This document shows positions 1 to 14,038 of a DNA stretch of 20,922 bases, one piece after another. Location of the stretch: NCBI GenBank assembly GCA_009869945.1, contig WIXG01000800.1, positions 1-20,922 of the forward strand, read 5' to 3'. Position numbers and translations under genes: made by a program. A model generated the notes under the pieces. That model had not been told where the DNA came from and did no database searches. It saw only the letters and a list, made by a program, of their open reading frames with translations. Source of the DNA: Mesaphorura yosii (Eukaryota > Arthropoda > Collembola > Poduromorpha > Tullbergiidae). Each line of letters begins with the position of its first letter. Positions within the stretch are counted from its first letter, which is position 1.

Positions 1-916
1 ATCGGACTTTCCTTCCTCGCGAGTGGGGGGGGGGCACTTGGATAGTGGCGGCGAGTGAGGGGCATTTCGCGAGTCCTTTGGAGCGGACCGGAATTTCGAG
101 GCGATTCCTCCGAACTCGCACCCACACTCTCTCGAATCCACCGCCCCGCGGCAAAACGAGTTAATTGAACTGTCAGAATAGAACATCACTCATCCTCTCC
201 CTCTCTCTCTCTGTATTAACTCATCTCGGCTGCAGTGTGTAACAGGTCATTAAGTTAATAACACGGCACGGTTTGGATCAGAGATCGGGAAGGTCGTTAG
301 GGCCCTGCTTAAGGAAAGCATCGCTCTACGTGTACAAGTGTTTCCAAGACGACTGAAGAAATCATTGTGCGAAAACGGAATCAATTCCTCGGCGCGCCCT
401 TAAAATCTCTCGCGGCCCTCTTTAAATGGGCCTGAACACAGTCTGATTCGTTTGTGTACCTCGACGACCGAGTCAGCAAAGTCTGCCCGGCTGTCAAAAG
501 TGACTCGAATCGCCCCGCCGACGGAGCTCGGGTCTCGGGGCTCCGACATGCGGACGGTTACACGTGAGCTCTGCTCCAAACACGAAAGCTCATGCCAAAA
601 CAGCTCGTTAACTACGTAATGATATGATTACTCAATTATAGCGAGGAGAGGGGGGAGAGTAAATTGCCGCTGTTAATTATGCAATTCCCCTTCTCTCCAT
701 CGCTCTCTCCATGACTCTCCATCTCTTCATTGAAACGGACGGCTCCTCCCATTTACAAACAGAGTTTTGCGTACGCTCCACCCCAGCTACAACTTTTGCG
801 AGCACTCTGCCACGTTCAAAATTCTGTCTTGTTTCCCCATTTCGATCGAAAGTCCAGTGCTCTTCCCCGTCCGTGTTTGCCTAACTAATAAATTCCATCT
901 CTCCATTTCCCCGCAG
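1..916. other. Non-coding DNA upstream of the homeobox exon
   Basis: I see no supportable coding exon here. The reading frame of the homeobox exon is closed upstream by a TAA at 886-888 with no ATG in between, so the exon must be entered by splicing and this stretch is most likely intron (or 5' flank) of the unc-4 gene. It contains AT-rich homeodomain-type words such as TTAATTGAACTGTCAG at 161-176 and TTAATTATGCAATT near 674, the latter resembling a POU/homeodomain site. A pyrimidine-rich tract and CAG at 914-916 form the acceptor. Confidence 0.6.
161..176 (+). promoter_or_regulatory. Composite homeodomain + TGTCA motif, copy 1
   Basis: TTAATTGAACTGTCAG. TAATTG is a homeodomain core, and CTGTCA read on the other strand is TGACAG, the consensus of TALE proteins (Meis/Homothorax). 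The half-sites lie side by side as in composite HOX-TALE elements. Related copies occur in the unc-4 intron. Function is inferred only. Confidence 0.35.
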
Positions 917-3900
917 TCTCCCCGGCAACCACCACCACGACCACGGATCACCGGAACGAAGACTCAAACACCTCCTCCTCCTCCTCCACCTCTTCTAACC
1001 AAAACAGGAATTCACGCCGCCGCTCCCGTACAAATTTCAGTTCCTGGCAGCTGGAGGAGCTCGAGAGGGCTTTTAATAGCTCCCACTACCCGGACGTGTT
1101 CATGCGGGAGGCTCTCGCGTTGAGGCTCGGGTTGAAGGAGTCGAGGGTGGCGGTGAGTTGACCTTCTTTTAGTGGTTCTTTTCCTTGGCGGAGCGGGGGC
1201 GCAGTCATTTCATGTTTAGAGCACGCTGGAGGAGCTCCTTCCCCCATGGAATGAGGAATGCGGCCAGAGTGCGAGAGAGAGGCAAAGAAAAAGGGGGATA
1301 ATAATAAAAAAATAGGATAAACACTCTGTGTAACAGCACACAAAATGGCAATCAATCATTCGCCGCACCCCGTCATCATCATCACCATCGTACACAAACA
1401 GCTCGATTGTTGTTCCCTGCATTCAGAATTTGTGTAGATTGTTAGCACACTGAAGATGTGCTTATGGATTCGTTCTGTGTGTGTGACGTGTACTTCCTGA
1501 TTGGGAGTTTAGGGTTGCTTCACGAGTTGAGATGAAAATATGTTGGCTGTCGAGCTAGTCGCTTCTCAACACACAACAGCAGAGGACGTGAAGTACCCAT
1601 AAAACACCACACAGGTTGTAGTGCTCCAATCGCAAAAAAGTTGTGAATCGCACAGGAAATAGTGCCAGGCCGATTGGAGCAACACACATCAGCCAAGTCC
1701 AACTGATTTGCACGTGTTGAAGTATGCAGCATTCGTGAAACTATTTTCCCTGGTCAAATATGAGCCCAGCCAGGTATCAAGCTTAGGTGGCAGCGAAAGA
1801 AGAAAGTGTTGATGTTTGAGAATTTTCCCTTCGCTGTAGTCATTTTTCAGGGTCAGTTTTTGCCATATGAACTCTTGATACAAAATTGCTTCCAAGTGCT
1901 TACTATAGATTTAATTATGTAGCCGAGGGGCAGCTCATGTTCAGAAGGACGTGAACAAGGCCATCCGTGAAATCATGACACAAAACTGGCATCAAATGTA
2001 GAAGCATGTTATTTTGGAAAACTTTTAATTAAGACTGAGCCTTTGATGAAAACGTTGAAGATCGAGACATATTTATTGAAATTTCGCAGAATGTGGGAGT
2101 ACACTGTCGTGGCTCAAATCCACACTTTCTTCCCTGTGCACCATCTCTGAATTATTGTGGATAATGTGTAGATACTCTGTGCTGAGTTTGAAAGCAAGTA
2201 CCGAATATAGAAAATGGACCGTGCTAACAAGTGCGAGGCTAAGTGGTGGACTCACATTCCCGCAATATTAAGCAGACCATTTAGATACGGCTGGATTATT
2301 TAAAGACTCCGAGGCATCAGTTAAGAAGAGTGATTTATATGCTTGAAGATGTACTTGTGTCTCTCATTTGTAATGAAGTATTATTGTTATGGTGCGAGAG
2401 AGTTAATTGAGTTGTCAGTCTCGGAGTGGAGTTTCCTTTTGCCGATGCGCTCTTGTTGCGTGAACGAGAGAGGAGAAGCTCATTATCACTCTAAAAGTGT
2501 GTGAGGAGACTCGAGTCCCGTAGCGAATAAAAACTGGAGCCGAGCGGCTGCTCCGTCGGGGCGAAGTGAGAATGCCCAGCGAGTCTTGCCAGCAAATTCT
2601 CGGGGCACGGCCAAGTTTTGACTCATAATCCATTCACTCTTTCCTGCATGTAGAACAATACCACAGGGTTAATTACATTTGGTCCTGATAAAATAGTACA
2701 CTTCCGTCTTATTAGAACAGACTTAACCTAAATTACCCATCAGTCAGTACTCAATGATTTTAAAGCATCCCAACCAGTCGTAAGGTTGGTTGCTTTCGCA
2801 ATGGAACCCTTTGGTGCTCTAAAAAGAAGTATGGAACCAATTTCTCTGCACAGACGGCGCACAAAGTTGACAAATTCGGGAAATGTGTCTTCCGAGGACA
2901 TTGAAACTGGAGCCGACCGGCTGCTGTGTGGGGGCGAAGAGAGACTCTCCAGGGCGAGCATGCTTTGGAATTGTCGAGTTGGCGAAATGGGATTCGAAAT
3001 CTCGTGAGAGTTCAAATACCACATCAAATCTAACATCATCAGCATTAAAACATGGCGAAACTGAGAAACATTTCAATAATTAAAGTGTTAGGTAACATTT
3101 TCCGTGGTGTAGAGTCTTTCCCTGGACAACCGAAAATCAGCATTTATACCCAACTTAGTATAAAGGCAGAGTTTCGTAGCTGCAAGTTCGCAGACAGCAG
3201 AGACACGAAGAGAAACGTTGCTGAGTGTTGCTGATACGTGTCCATACTCCCTGTTCTCGAGACTTGAGTTCCGTCGAGGTGTTTTGGTCGTCGAAGTCGA
3301 AATCGACTAAGAAGTTGCTGGCCGGAGCCGAGTTTCGACCCAGAGCGGTATTCATGGTTGGCCACATGAAGCAATTGACAGGGACCATTATTATAAGGAC
3401 ATCGGTCCTGGTTAAATGCCGTCAAAAAATAGTTGCAATGGTTTTGTTGGGTCCAAAAGCCGTCAACGTGCGCAATCCACGAGACGGCCTAATCTAATTA
3501 TAGCTAGAGATCGTCTCTCGATCACAATGTAACACACTTTCAGGTGGCGATGAGCGTTCCTTGAAAGTTGCCAAACACAAGGTGTCGAAATAGCAACAAA
3601 ACTATGAAATAAAAGAGCTAAAAAAGCATTGTTAAACAAAGTTTGGATAACGGATTCCCGAAAGAGTTAGAAACGGGTCTCCACGATTTTGGGCCCAATT
3701 TTTGAAGGGGAAGAGAGTTGAGGAAGGAGAGCGGTGGGCAAAACCGGGCCAAGGTGCGGAGAACTTGCATCTCTTGTACACGGAATTTGCAAAGGGTCCC
3801 TACACTTGAGGCATTTGAATTGGGTCGGGCCATCCATGGTCCCTTCAGGAGTGGCGAGACGCCGTTGCCAGAGCGCTCAGGCAGCGGGGTTTTCACCGGG

Positions 3901-4702
3901 CAAACATTGAATTATCAGAGCTCGGTGCAATCAATCATCCCGACACCCCGTCATCATCATTTCCATCTCGCTGTTAATTCAGTCGTGTAAATTAACTCTG
4001 TACTCCATTTATCCTACGCCGTCGTCGTAAATTGAGCTGTCATGGGGAAGGCGTGAACGTGCACACGAGAAAACAAAAGCTGTTTAGCTAAATCACTCTC
4101 GCGCCGTAGCTGAAACACCGTCTCCCGTAATTAACCTGTCAAAACACGGAGCGGAGCTTTTAAAACACGCACGTATCTTAATTGAGTTGTTGCTGCCGTG
4201 GGGCAATTGCAGAGCGGAGGAGACTTTTTCAGTCGAATCTTTACTAGCTGAGTCCCCGTCCGTTTTTAACCCCCCGTCTTGGATTGGGGCCACCGTTTCT
4301 CCTGTCCCCGATCCCATGACTCTAATCTAACGAATTCCTCGAAAAAGAAGACCCTAATCCCCATTTCTTCTAAATTTACAGGTTTGGTTCCAGAACCGCC
4401 GCGCCAAGTGGCGCAAGCGGGAGCATACGAAGAAAGGCCCCGGGCGCCCCGCCCACAACGCCCAACCGCAGTCATGCAGCGGTGAGCCGATCCCAATTGA
4501 GGAGCTAGCTAAAAAAGAGCAGCTCCGCCGGGAGAGGAAACTCCGTAAGAGTTTGGAGAAGCAGCAGGCTAAACTGGCTGCCAGGGGGATTCGTGTTGGA
4601 CTGGAAGATTTACAAAAAAAGAAGAAACTGAGTTTCAGCATCGATAGCATACTGGATCATATTCAAATACGGCATGGGAGGAGGAAGGAGAAAGTAGACT
4701 AG
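917..4702 (+). CDS. unc-4: Unc-4 homeobox transcription factor, last two coding exons (5' end missing)
   Basis: Exons 917-1152 and 4382-4702 join in phase 0 across GTGAGT...CAG; the first exon is entered with two bases completing a codon, so at least one upstream exon lies outside the window. Exon 1 starts with a Thr/Ser-rich stretch, then the homeodomain from [20 protein letters not shown]; the intron falls after RVA, and exon 2 continues [20 protein letters not shown]. Gln at homeodomain position 50 (VWFQ) marks a Q50 paired-class factor. The post-homeodomain [18 protein letters not shown] block is diagnostic of Unc-4/Uncx. A basic coiled-coil-like region follows, then FSIDSIL (4634-4654), an eh1 motif of the kind that recruits Groucho/UNC-37, which implies a nuclear repressor. 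In nematodes and flies Unc-4 specifies motor-neuron identity. The stop is TAG 4700-4702. Identity is very secure; the N-terminus is unknown. Confidence 0.95.
2403..2418 (+). promoter_or_regulatory. Composite homeodomain + TGTCA motif, copy 2
   Basis: TTAATTGAGTTGTCAG differs from the copy at 161 at only two of 16 positions, and both are preceded by GAG. It lies in the middle of the unc-4 intron. Confidence 0.35.
2530..2585 (+). repeat. Degenerate direct repeat in the unc-4 intron, copy A
   Basis: The core AACTGGAGCCGAGCGGCTGC, followed by a GGGGCGAAG-GAGA-T-CC-AG block, is matched with scattered substitutions by the stretch beginning at 2903. The similarity covers roughly 55 bp. It is probably an old duplicated or dispersed element; no coding potential is convincing on either strand. 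Confidence 0.5.
2903..2960 (+). repeat. Degenerate direct repeat in the unc-4 intron, copy B
   Basis: Partner of the copy at 2530: AACTGGAGCCGACCGGCTGC, then GGGGCGAAGAGAGACTCTCC. A weaker echo, GCCGGAGCCGAGTTTCGACC, occurs near 3321. Confidence 0.5.
4028..4190 (+). promoter_or_regulatory. Cluster of three composite homeodomain + TGTCA-like motifs
   Basis: TAAATTGAGCTGTCA (4028-4042), TAATTAACCTGTCA (4128-4141) and TTAATTGAGTTGT (4178-4190, then diverging) sit within 165 bp, about 200 bp before the second homeobox exon. With copies at 161 and 2403 they define the consensus TTAATTGARYTGTCA. All five have the same orientation. Confidence 0.35.
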
Positions 4703-4769
4703 ATTTTAGTTAGGTTTTCCTGTATGTTTGAGTGTACGTTCGGTGGTTACCATGGAGAGTGGACTCGCG

Positions 4770-4775
4770 AATAAA
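4770..4775 (+). terminator. Polyadenylation signal of unc-4
   Basis: AATAAA 68 bp after the unc-4 stop codon, followed by a GT-rich stretch (AGTGTCGATCGTGTCTC). It is the first such hexamer after the stop, so the 3' UTR is probably very short. Confidence 0.55.
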
Positions 4776-6393
4776 AGTGTCGATCGTGTCTCTCTTTTTA
4801 ATACGCTTTGGTGTGAGTCTGAATTCTTGGAGCCTGGGTGTGGGTTTTTCGTGTACGATGGAGAAGAGTTGGCAGTTGCTGTCGCATGTCGTAGAGACTC
4901 GTGCTGTGCTCGAGACTCACCATCGCTTTCACCCTCTCCCCACTGCAGCTCTCGTTGACTTTTGATTACAGCTCAAAAGGATTCCCTGCTCTCTCCGTGC
5001 TGTGGTGGAGAAATCTCATTTCCGAGCCAACGACTCCCGAGGGATTTTTAGCCAATATGCTCCGCTACTGCTGATGTAATAAGGAGAATATGTTTGCAAT
5101 TCGATTAACTACGCATAGCATATGGGAACCACCGTCACGGTCCGGGAAACGTAAACAGAGTCGGGGAATTAGCCGCAGCGTAAACAGAGAAAAACAAATC
5201 ACGACGGTTGCCGCACCCAAGAAACACGCAGGGTGGAATGGCAGGAATGGGCGCCCTGGGATTTCGTTCGCGGTTTGATTATAAGAGGGAGGACTTGCAA
5301 GAGTGTAGCAAAATTTGTCAAGGGTGCCTTGGGACCGAAAATTGTAGATTGGCTCCAGCGCTCTCGATTAACTCGCGGCCTGCTGGTGTGGAACGAATTG
5401 GAGACGACGGCAAACATTGCGTGCTCGGCTGATTCGACCATGGAAACGAGAGCCGCAGATGGTGGTGGCGAATTTTGGGGAGATTTGGGCGGCCAAACGG
5501 GTGGCGGCTGCTGGCTGGCGGAGGGGTATCCATGGAAATTAGAACGCTGTAACTTTTGGTATCCCCGGTTAGGAGCCAGAAGGGAGGTTGGAGAGCCGCT
5601 GGGGAACACAATCCGGGACTTTACAAATCACAGATCAAACAAGAGTGGAATGGTCGCCGGGGGAATACGGGAGAAAATATGCTCCGGGATTAGAATTAAA
5701 AGAGAGGTAGTGGTGATGGGAGACCGCAGCAGCCAGCCCTGAGACTCGATTGACGGAGACTCGATTAGCAACGTGGCACGTGCGGCGCAGAGCGAGAATC
5801 ACCATGAAATTAGTGCCCTGGTCATTCCGGTCACTCGCGGTGCGCCTGTGCGGATCGGAGGGTAAACAGCCAGCAGCGAAATCGGCTTCCAGCGAATAAA
5901 GAGAGGCTCGTCATGGAAACGCCACATTGGATTGAGGAGGACTACTGGCGAGAAAGAACTACTCTCAACAGTACAAGCAGCGCATCTCACCGCAGCAACT
6001 CCCCGCGCCATCCAACGACTCTTTCAAGCACCACTCTCTTACTGCATCAAGTACGAGGAACGGGTCTTCTGTGTGGGAGTCCATGCAGTGAGTGTATGGA
6101 GGTTGGTGTGGAGATCGATGAAGAAGAAGCACACCTGCGCTCTCCTTACACAATGCTCGAGTGGATGAAGAAGCTCTCCTTGAGAACATTGCGACGTAGC
6201 AGCAGCAGCAGAGGAGGAGGCCACCGTGCACAAGGTAGACATTGTTTCTCTGTGTTTGTGTAACAGCAAACAAGTACTAGAGTACTTGGATCCCGTTGAC
6301 CGCTGACCAGAACTTTGAGAAGGGTGCCCAATCGAATCTCTGGAGAAAATGTGAAAGAGCAGTTTGGGCCACCACCGCCTGACGAACACGACG
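4776..6393. other. Intergenic / 5' region of Appl, no supported gene
   Basis: An open frame of 169 codons runs through 5233-5742, but its translation resembles no family and its composition matches the surrounding GC-rich sequence, so I do not call it. The Appl promoter and 5' UTR presumably lie in the right part. The frame of the Appl start is closed by a TGA at 6352-6354, so the coding region does not extend upstream. I see no convincing TATA box or initiator. Confidence 0.5.
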
Positions 6394-8572
6394 ATGATGA
6401 GGGTGAGTGCTCCTGATTGGCTTGAGTCTGTGACACTTTGAGAGGGGGTCTTGACGTGTTTGTTTTTGCAGGTCGCTCTCCTCCTCCTGATTTCTGTGCT
6501 GGGGGTCGCTACTGCTGCAGCAACGGGGAAGAAGCAGCCATCTCAGGCGCAGCAGCACTTTGAGCCGCAGGTGAGTGTCTCTTATTTAAAAACCTCAGAC
6601 TGGGCTCTTATCTACCGATTCCTCCGACACAGATCGCCTGCCCACCCGCACCCCAACCAAACTACTCAACCTCCCACCTAACTGCAGGCGGGGACTGGGC
6701 CCCCTTCCTCCCTCAGCTGCAGTGCCCCACCACATCTAATAAAAAGAAGAAGTTGACAACCCTACTCCGCCTCTGCCAAAAGGCGTATCCCGGACTGGAC
6801 ATTGTCAACATCCTAGAGTCCAGTCATGTCACTAGGGTATTGTTCTGCAATAGGAATGGTAGCAGCTGCGCCCACAAGTGGGTACAGCCATGGAGGTGTT
6901 TGGGTGAGTTTAACTTGCTGTTCGAGCCATGGTAACGTGCAATAACTCTCGCATCTCTCCTACAGAATCCCCCTTCCAGTCCGAAGCCCTCCTCGTCCCC
7001 TCCCCGTGCATGTTCGATCACATTCATAATACATCAACTTGCCTGGAGAGCGGAGCGTGGAACGAGACTGCTATAGACGCTTGTCAGAAGAAGGGACAGG
7101 AATTGAAATCTTACGCAGTCCTGTTGCCATGTGGGGTCGGGATGTTTACGGGCGTTGAGTTTGTGTGCTGCCCCACGACGGCGACCAAGCCTGAAAAGTT
7201 GGAAGACGATGACGATGAGGATCTGGACGACGATGATGATGATGATGACTACGATGATGAGGATGACTATGAAGATGACAAAACCACGACTACAAGCACA
7301 CCTGCTCCAACAATAGATCCTTATTACAAGAAATACGACACGCTAAACGAGCACGAGAATTTCCTCGACGCTGGTGAGCGTTTAGAGCAATCACACAAAG
7401 CAAGGATAAATCACGTCATGGAGGACTGGTCTCGATTGGAGGAGCGCTATCAAAAGTTAAGAGAACGAGACCCCCCAGGAGCTGAGTTATACAAGAAGCA
7501 AGTCACGGAGCGGTTCCAAAAGACGGTTCAGAGTTTGGAGGAGGAGTCCCTCGCAGAAAAGAAGCAGTTGATAGCTGTCCACCAGCAACGTGTAATGGGG
7601 CATCTGAATGAGAGGAAGAGGGAAGCGATGGAGTGCTTCACGAGGGGGTTGAACGAGAGGCCGCAGGTGGTGAGTTGTCTTGGGGGGATTTATAAAGGGG
7701 GGGCCCTAATTTTTCCAGATCACAACATTTTCTCTCTCCACAGCCACACCGAATTCGAAAATGCACGGAACGCCTCCTCCGTTCTCTACACAAAGAGCGC
7801 CACCACGCCCTCGCACACGTCACCATCGCTACGAAGGAGCAGGTCCTAGAAAAGTTGGGACAACTATCAAACACCGCACGCGAATCAATGCGCATGCTCG
7901 AGCGGTACCCCAAACTGTATCAAGAACTAAAACCCCTCATAGAGGACTACGTGCTGGGGCTCCAGGGGAGGGATGACCCTGTGAGGAATATTTTAGAGGC
8001 GGGGAGGAGTGATGATGAGGAGGCAGTGAACGGGGTGTTGGGGATTAGTACAACTACGGCTAGCACCACGACAACAACAGAGGAGGCTGCCCTTGAAGAG
8101 AATGCGGGCCTTGTACGGGACGAGGAGGAAACACCCGCTGAGCTCCCATCCTCATTGGCGGAGGGCGCCTCCGCCGCCAGTCTCTACGAGGAGAACGAGA
8201 TTGGGTACAGCCATGCGAGTTATCAGGAGCACTCCGTAGGGGAGGTCACGATAAAGAGGGAGGTGTTTAAGAGTGAGAACCGAGTGGTCTACATAACACT
8301 TGCATTTGCTGGGGTGGCGGTGTTTGGAGCTGTTCTGATTGGGTTGGTGGTCTTGAGGCAGAGGGGCGGTGGACCAAAGGTACCATACCATATTGATTGT
8401 TTATGCGACTGTTGTTGAACTGCTCTTTTCTCTGTTGCAGGGCTTCAGCGCCGTGGCCACCTCCCCACCCGGGCAGCAGTGCTCCACCCCCGAGGAGAAG
8501 CACGTCGCGAATATGCAAATTAATGGATACGAGAATCCAACGTATAGGTACTTTGAGCAGGGGACAAAGTAA
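6394..8572 (+). CDS. Appl: Amyloid-precursor-like type I membrane protein, complete, six coding exons
   Basis: Exons 6394-6402, 6472-6570, 6633-6903, 6966-7669, 7744-8379 and 8441-8572 splice with consistent phases into 616 aa. The start is the first ATG after an in-frame TGA at 6352. Order: signal peptide ([18 protein letters not shown]); E1 with the cysteine-rich growth-factor-like half (residues about 37-126, ESSHV...WVQPWRCL) and the copper-binding half (CMFDHIHN...GVEFVCCP); an acidic run (about 206-231); the E2 helical domain ([36 protein letters not shown]); a stalk rich in Ser/Thr/Glu; a transmembrane helix (about 542-565); and a cytoplasmic tail ending [10 protein letters not shown]. 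The NPTY motif binds PTB adaptors. There is no Kunitz domain, as in fly Appl. The protein is smaller than fly Appl (887 aa as I recall), mainly in the linkers. In known animals these proteins are neuronal, sheddable surface receptors. Confidence 0.96.
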
Positions 8573-8662
8573 ATGGGGACGAGGTCCTCGGAAGGTATTC
8601 TCAACATTCCGTCGTCACAACAATATTGAAGGCAGCGGCAGAATTCAACGGCAGCTCCCCAC

Positions 8663-8668
8663 AATAAA
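8663..8668 (+). terminator. Polyadenylation signal of Appl
   Basis: AATAAA (within ACAATAAAATAAATAG) about 90 bp after the Appl stop. A second AATAAA at 9056-9061 could serve a longer 3' UTR. I cannot decide between them from sequence alone. Confidence 0.5.
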
Positions 8669-9421
8669 ATAAATAGTAGTAGTAGCTTATTAGACTTGTA
8701 TTAGGAGTGTGTACGTTTGAGCCCATTCCGCCATAGCAACCGAATACGGAGTGTGTTTGTGTGTGAGAGTGTTGGTTGTTAGGCTAACTTATCTTGTTAG
8801 TTTACTTTATGCCGGCTCGTACTTACCTCTAACGCTTGTAGCCGTTGTAGCAACAGCAATTTGCATTTACTTTTTATCCCCGAGTGCCATAGCAACAACC
8901 AAGTATTATTTTTTGCTTTTCTGTAACCTTTGTCCGTTCTTAGCGCCCGCTCGTAGACTTCTCTTAGCATTTAGTCTCGTTAACTAATTAATTCTTAAAT
9001 ATAAATTAATGATTACACTGTGCGTCGCAAACTCATCATCATAGTTTCTCGTCCGAATAAAAGACCGCTTTTCTTTTCGTAAAATGGGTTCAGTACGTTG
9101 CCATAGAGTTCTTGTGCTCTCACACGAGTCGAGGTGAGAGGAAAGTGAGAGCGAGGGCGCGCCATCTCTCGGGCGGAGAGTCGGTTTTTTCCGAGCAGCA
9201 GCTTAGAGAAGGAGAGCAAAGTAGGTCAGCACGTACGAGAAGAGATGAGCAAGAAGTCTGTGCACGAAGAAGGAGAGAAAAAGGCGGATCCGCTCACAGC
9301 CGACGTACAACAGAGCTCTACACAATCGCAGTCGACTCGCAATCTTTTCGCCGACGATGGGCATTTGACACTTCTGACCTCCTGACTGTCCTCCGGTGAC
9401 CTCGTCTCGATAACCTCTGCA
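8669..9421. other. Appl 3' UTR / PKC 5' region
   Basis: No coding exon is visible. The left part is T-rich and may be a long Appl 3' UTR ending at the AATAAA at 9056-9061. The right part (about 9120-9421) is purine-rich (GAGAGG, AGAAGGAGAG) and leads directly to the PKC start codon, so it is probably the PKC 5' UTR. I see no clear TATA box. Confidence 0.45.
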
Positions 9422-12876
<3,455 letters not shown>

Positions 12877-13083
12877 CCGGAAGGACAGTGGCGATGAACG
12901 GCTTTTGGTGAAGGCGGTTTCCAGTGACGCCCTCCCCACGGCGGCTGTCGCCACCCCACCGCCGCAGTATTACGCGCCCGTTCTCTAGTCTCGCTATACA
13001 CGCACAATGTACATACTACGGTTATTGTGAAGCTATGATACTCATTAAGATAATCTCTGTGGTGCTTCTCTCTCTGTGTTTGG

Positions 13084-13089
13084 AATAAA
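13084..13089 (+). terminator. Polyadenylation signal of the PKC gene
   Basis: AATAAA 207 bp downstream of the PKC stop, followed by the GT-rich stretch CTCGTGTGTCGC, a typical cleavage and polyadenylation arrangement. Confidence 0.65.
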
Positions 13090-13439
13090 GAACAATGCTC
13101 GTGTGTCGCTACCCTTTCTGTGGCCATGGCTTTTGAATTTTCATATCTTCTTTCCCAGATGCAAAGAAGACTATGGCTATCGTTGGGGCTAAAATGCCCT
13201 TGGAAACGTTTCCACTAAATGTTCCAGGCCAACGAAAAATAATCACCAAGGTGAAATGGAAATCACATCAAGACTCTTTATAATGCTCTTGAAAGTTGTT
13301 TGGTTTCCACGAATTGAGTTTCTTATCACAAAGCGTGGAGAAGCTTTTTAACGGCTGCAGCCGTGCACGAGCATGCCGAAGCGAGAGCACGCCGCCATAA
13401 ATCTCATTTCATCGAGTGCAGTTGTGACATGCAGTTCTT
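13090..13439. other. Intergenic, no feature seen
   Basis: Composition changes here from the GC-rich gene block to a mixed, then AT-rich, intergenic region. No ORF, RNA gene or repeat could be supported in this part. Confidence 0.5.
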
Positions 13440-14038
13440 GACTAGAAAGTTGACTAGTAGGGTGTGACTAGCGGATTCCCGAAGCGTCGTGTAACATCGG
13501 TATCAATTGAACATTTCAGGTACGTAATTGACTAGATCAGTTAAGTCGTTATTAATTCAAATTCGTTGCTTATGACTAGGTTTCTTTTGACTACACTTCG
13601 TTGCCCTGGACTAGATTGCTGAATAGAAGCGTGGAACACGAGGACTGCCGGTGTCTTGATTCATTCGGGTAATTGATTAGATCATTTTAAGCATTGATGA
13701 CAATTCGTTTCTCATGACTGATTTCTTTTGACTAGACTTTCATTCGTTACCGTCTAGCTTGATTTGGTTTGGTTTTTCATCACTTCTCGCTGACTAGTTT
13801 CGGATATTTGGTGATTGACTAGAGTAATGACTAGAGACAAAAGTAAATTCGGTCATCTTGACTAGGAACATTTAATTTGACTGGATTCTTGTTTCTGCTA
13901 GATTCCCCGGGACGAGCATTGGCAAGGCTTCAGTTGACCGGATCGGAACTCTACATCTCTCGTAAGTTGACTAGGAACGCCTAATGATTAAAAAATGAGA
14001 TTGACTAGAAACTAACGACTAGATGGGCATGCGACTAG
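13440..14038 (+). repeat. Cluster of fifteen GACTAG words on one strand
   Basis: Exact GACTAG starts at 13440, 13452, 13466, 13530, 13574, 13609, 13730, 13792, 13817, 13829, 13860, 13969, 14003, 14017 and 14033, usually as TTGACTAG or ATGACTAG. Near-misses occur at 13589 (GACTAC), 13675 (GATTAG) and 13879 (GACTGG). I see no copies in the opposite orientation. Spacing is irregular (12 to about 120 bp). Part of the region is a degenerate 145-bp tandem duplication: the stretch from 13524 aligns with that from 13669. No coding frame is convincing. The origin could be a decayed satellite or a binding-site array. Confidence 0.7.

Larger units (their letters stand above)
1153..4381 (+). other. Long intron inside the unc-4 homeobox
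   Basis: GTGAGT donor at 1153 and a ..TTTACAG acceptor ending at 4381, splitting the homeodomain codon series after Val-Ala. At 3.2 kb it is by far the longest intron in the window; those of Appl and PKC run from about 60 to 330 bp. No open frame in it resembles a protein. It holds degenerate direct repeats (2530 and 2903) and four of the five TTAATTGA-TGTCA-like words noted separately, so it is the best candidate in the window for cis-regulatory content. Confidence 0.85.

Noticed and set aside
767..1123. Open frame overlapping the homeobox exon in another frame
   Set aside because: It is the shadow of the unc-4 exon; the homeodomain lies in a different frame and the Pro-rich translation comes from Thr/Ser codons read out of phase.
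5233..5742. 169-codon open frame upstream of Appl
   Set aside because: No domain, signal peptide or family resemblance, no splice or promoter context, and other frames in the same GC-rich stretch are also open. Most likely chance.
5913..6263. Possible small gene just upstream of Appl
   Set aside because: The translation is low-complexity (Ser/Arg runs) without recognisable features; more likely the Appl 5' region.
6571..6687. Acceptor CTGCAG at 6682-6687 as the start of Appl exon 3
   Set aside because: It gives the wrong phase after ..FEPQ. Using the CAG at 6630-6632 keeps the frame and restores the expected Cys-containing E1 start (IACPPAPQ).
8573..9111. Open frames in the Appl-PKC spacer
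   Set aside because: T-rich, low-complexity translations without any family resemblance, consistent with 3' UTR and intergenic DNA.
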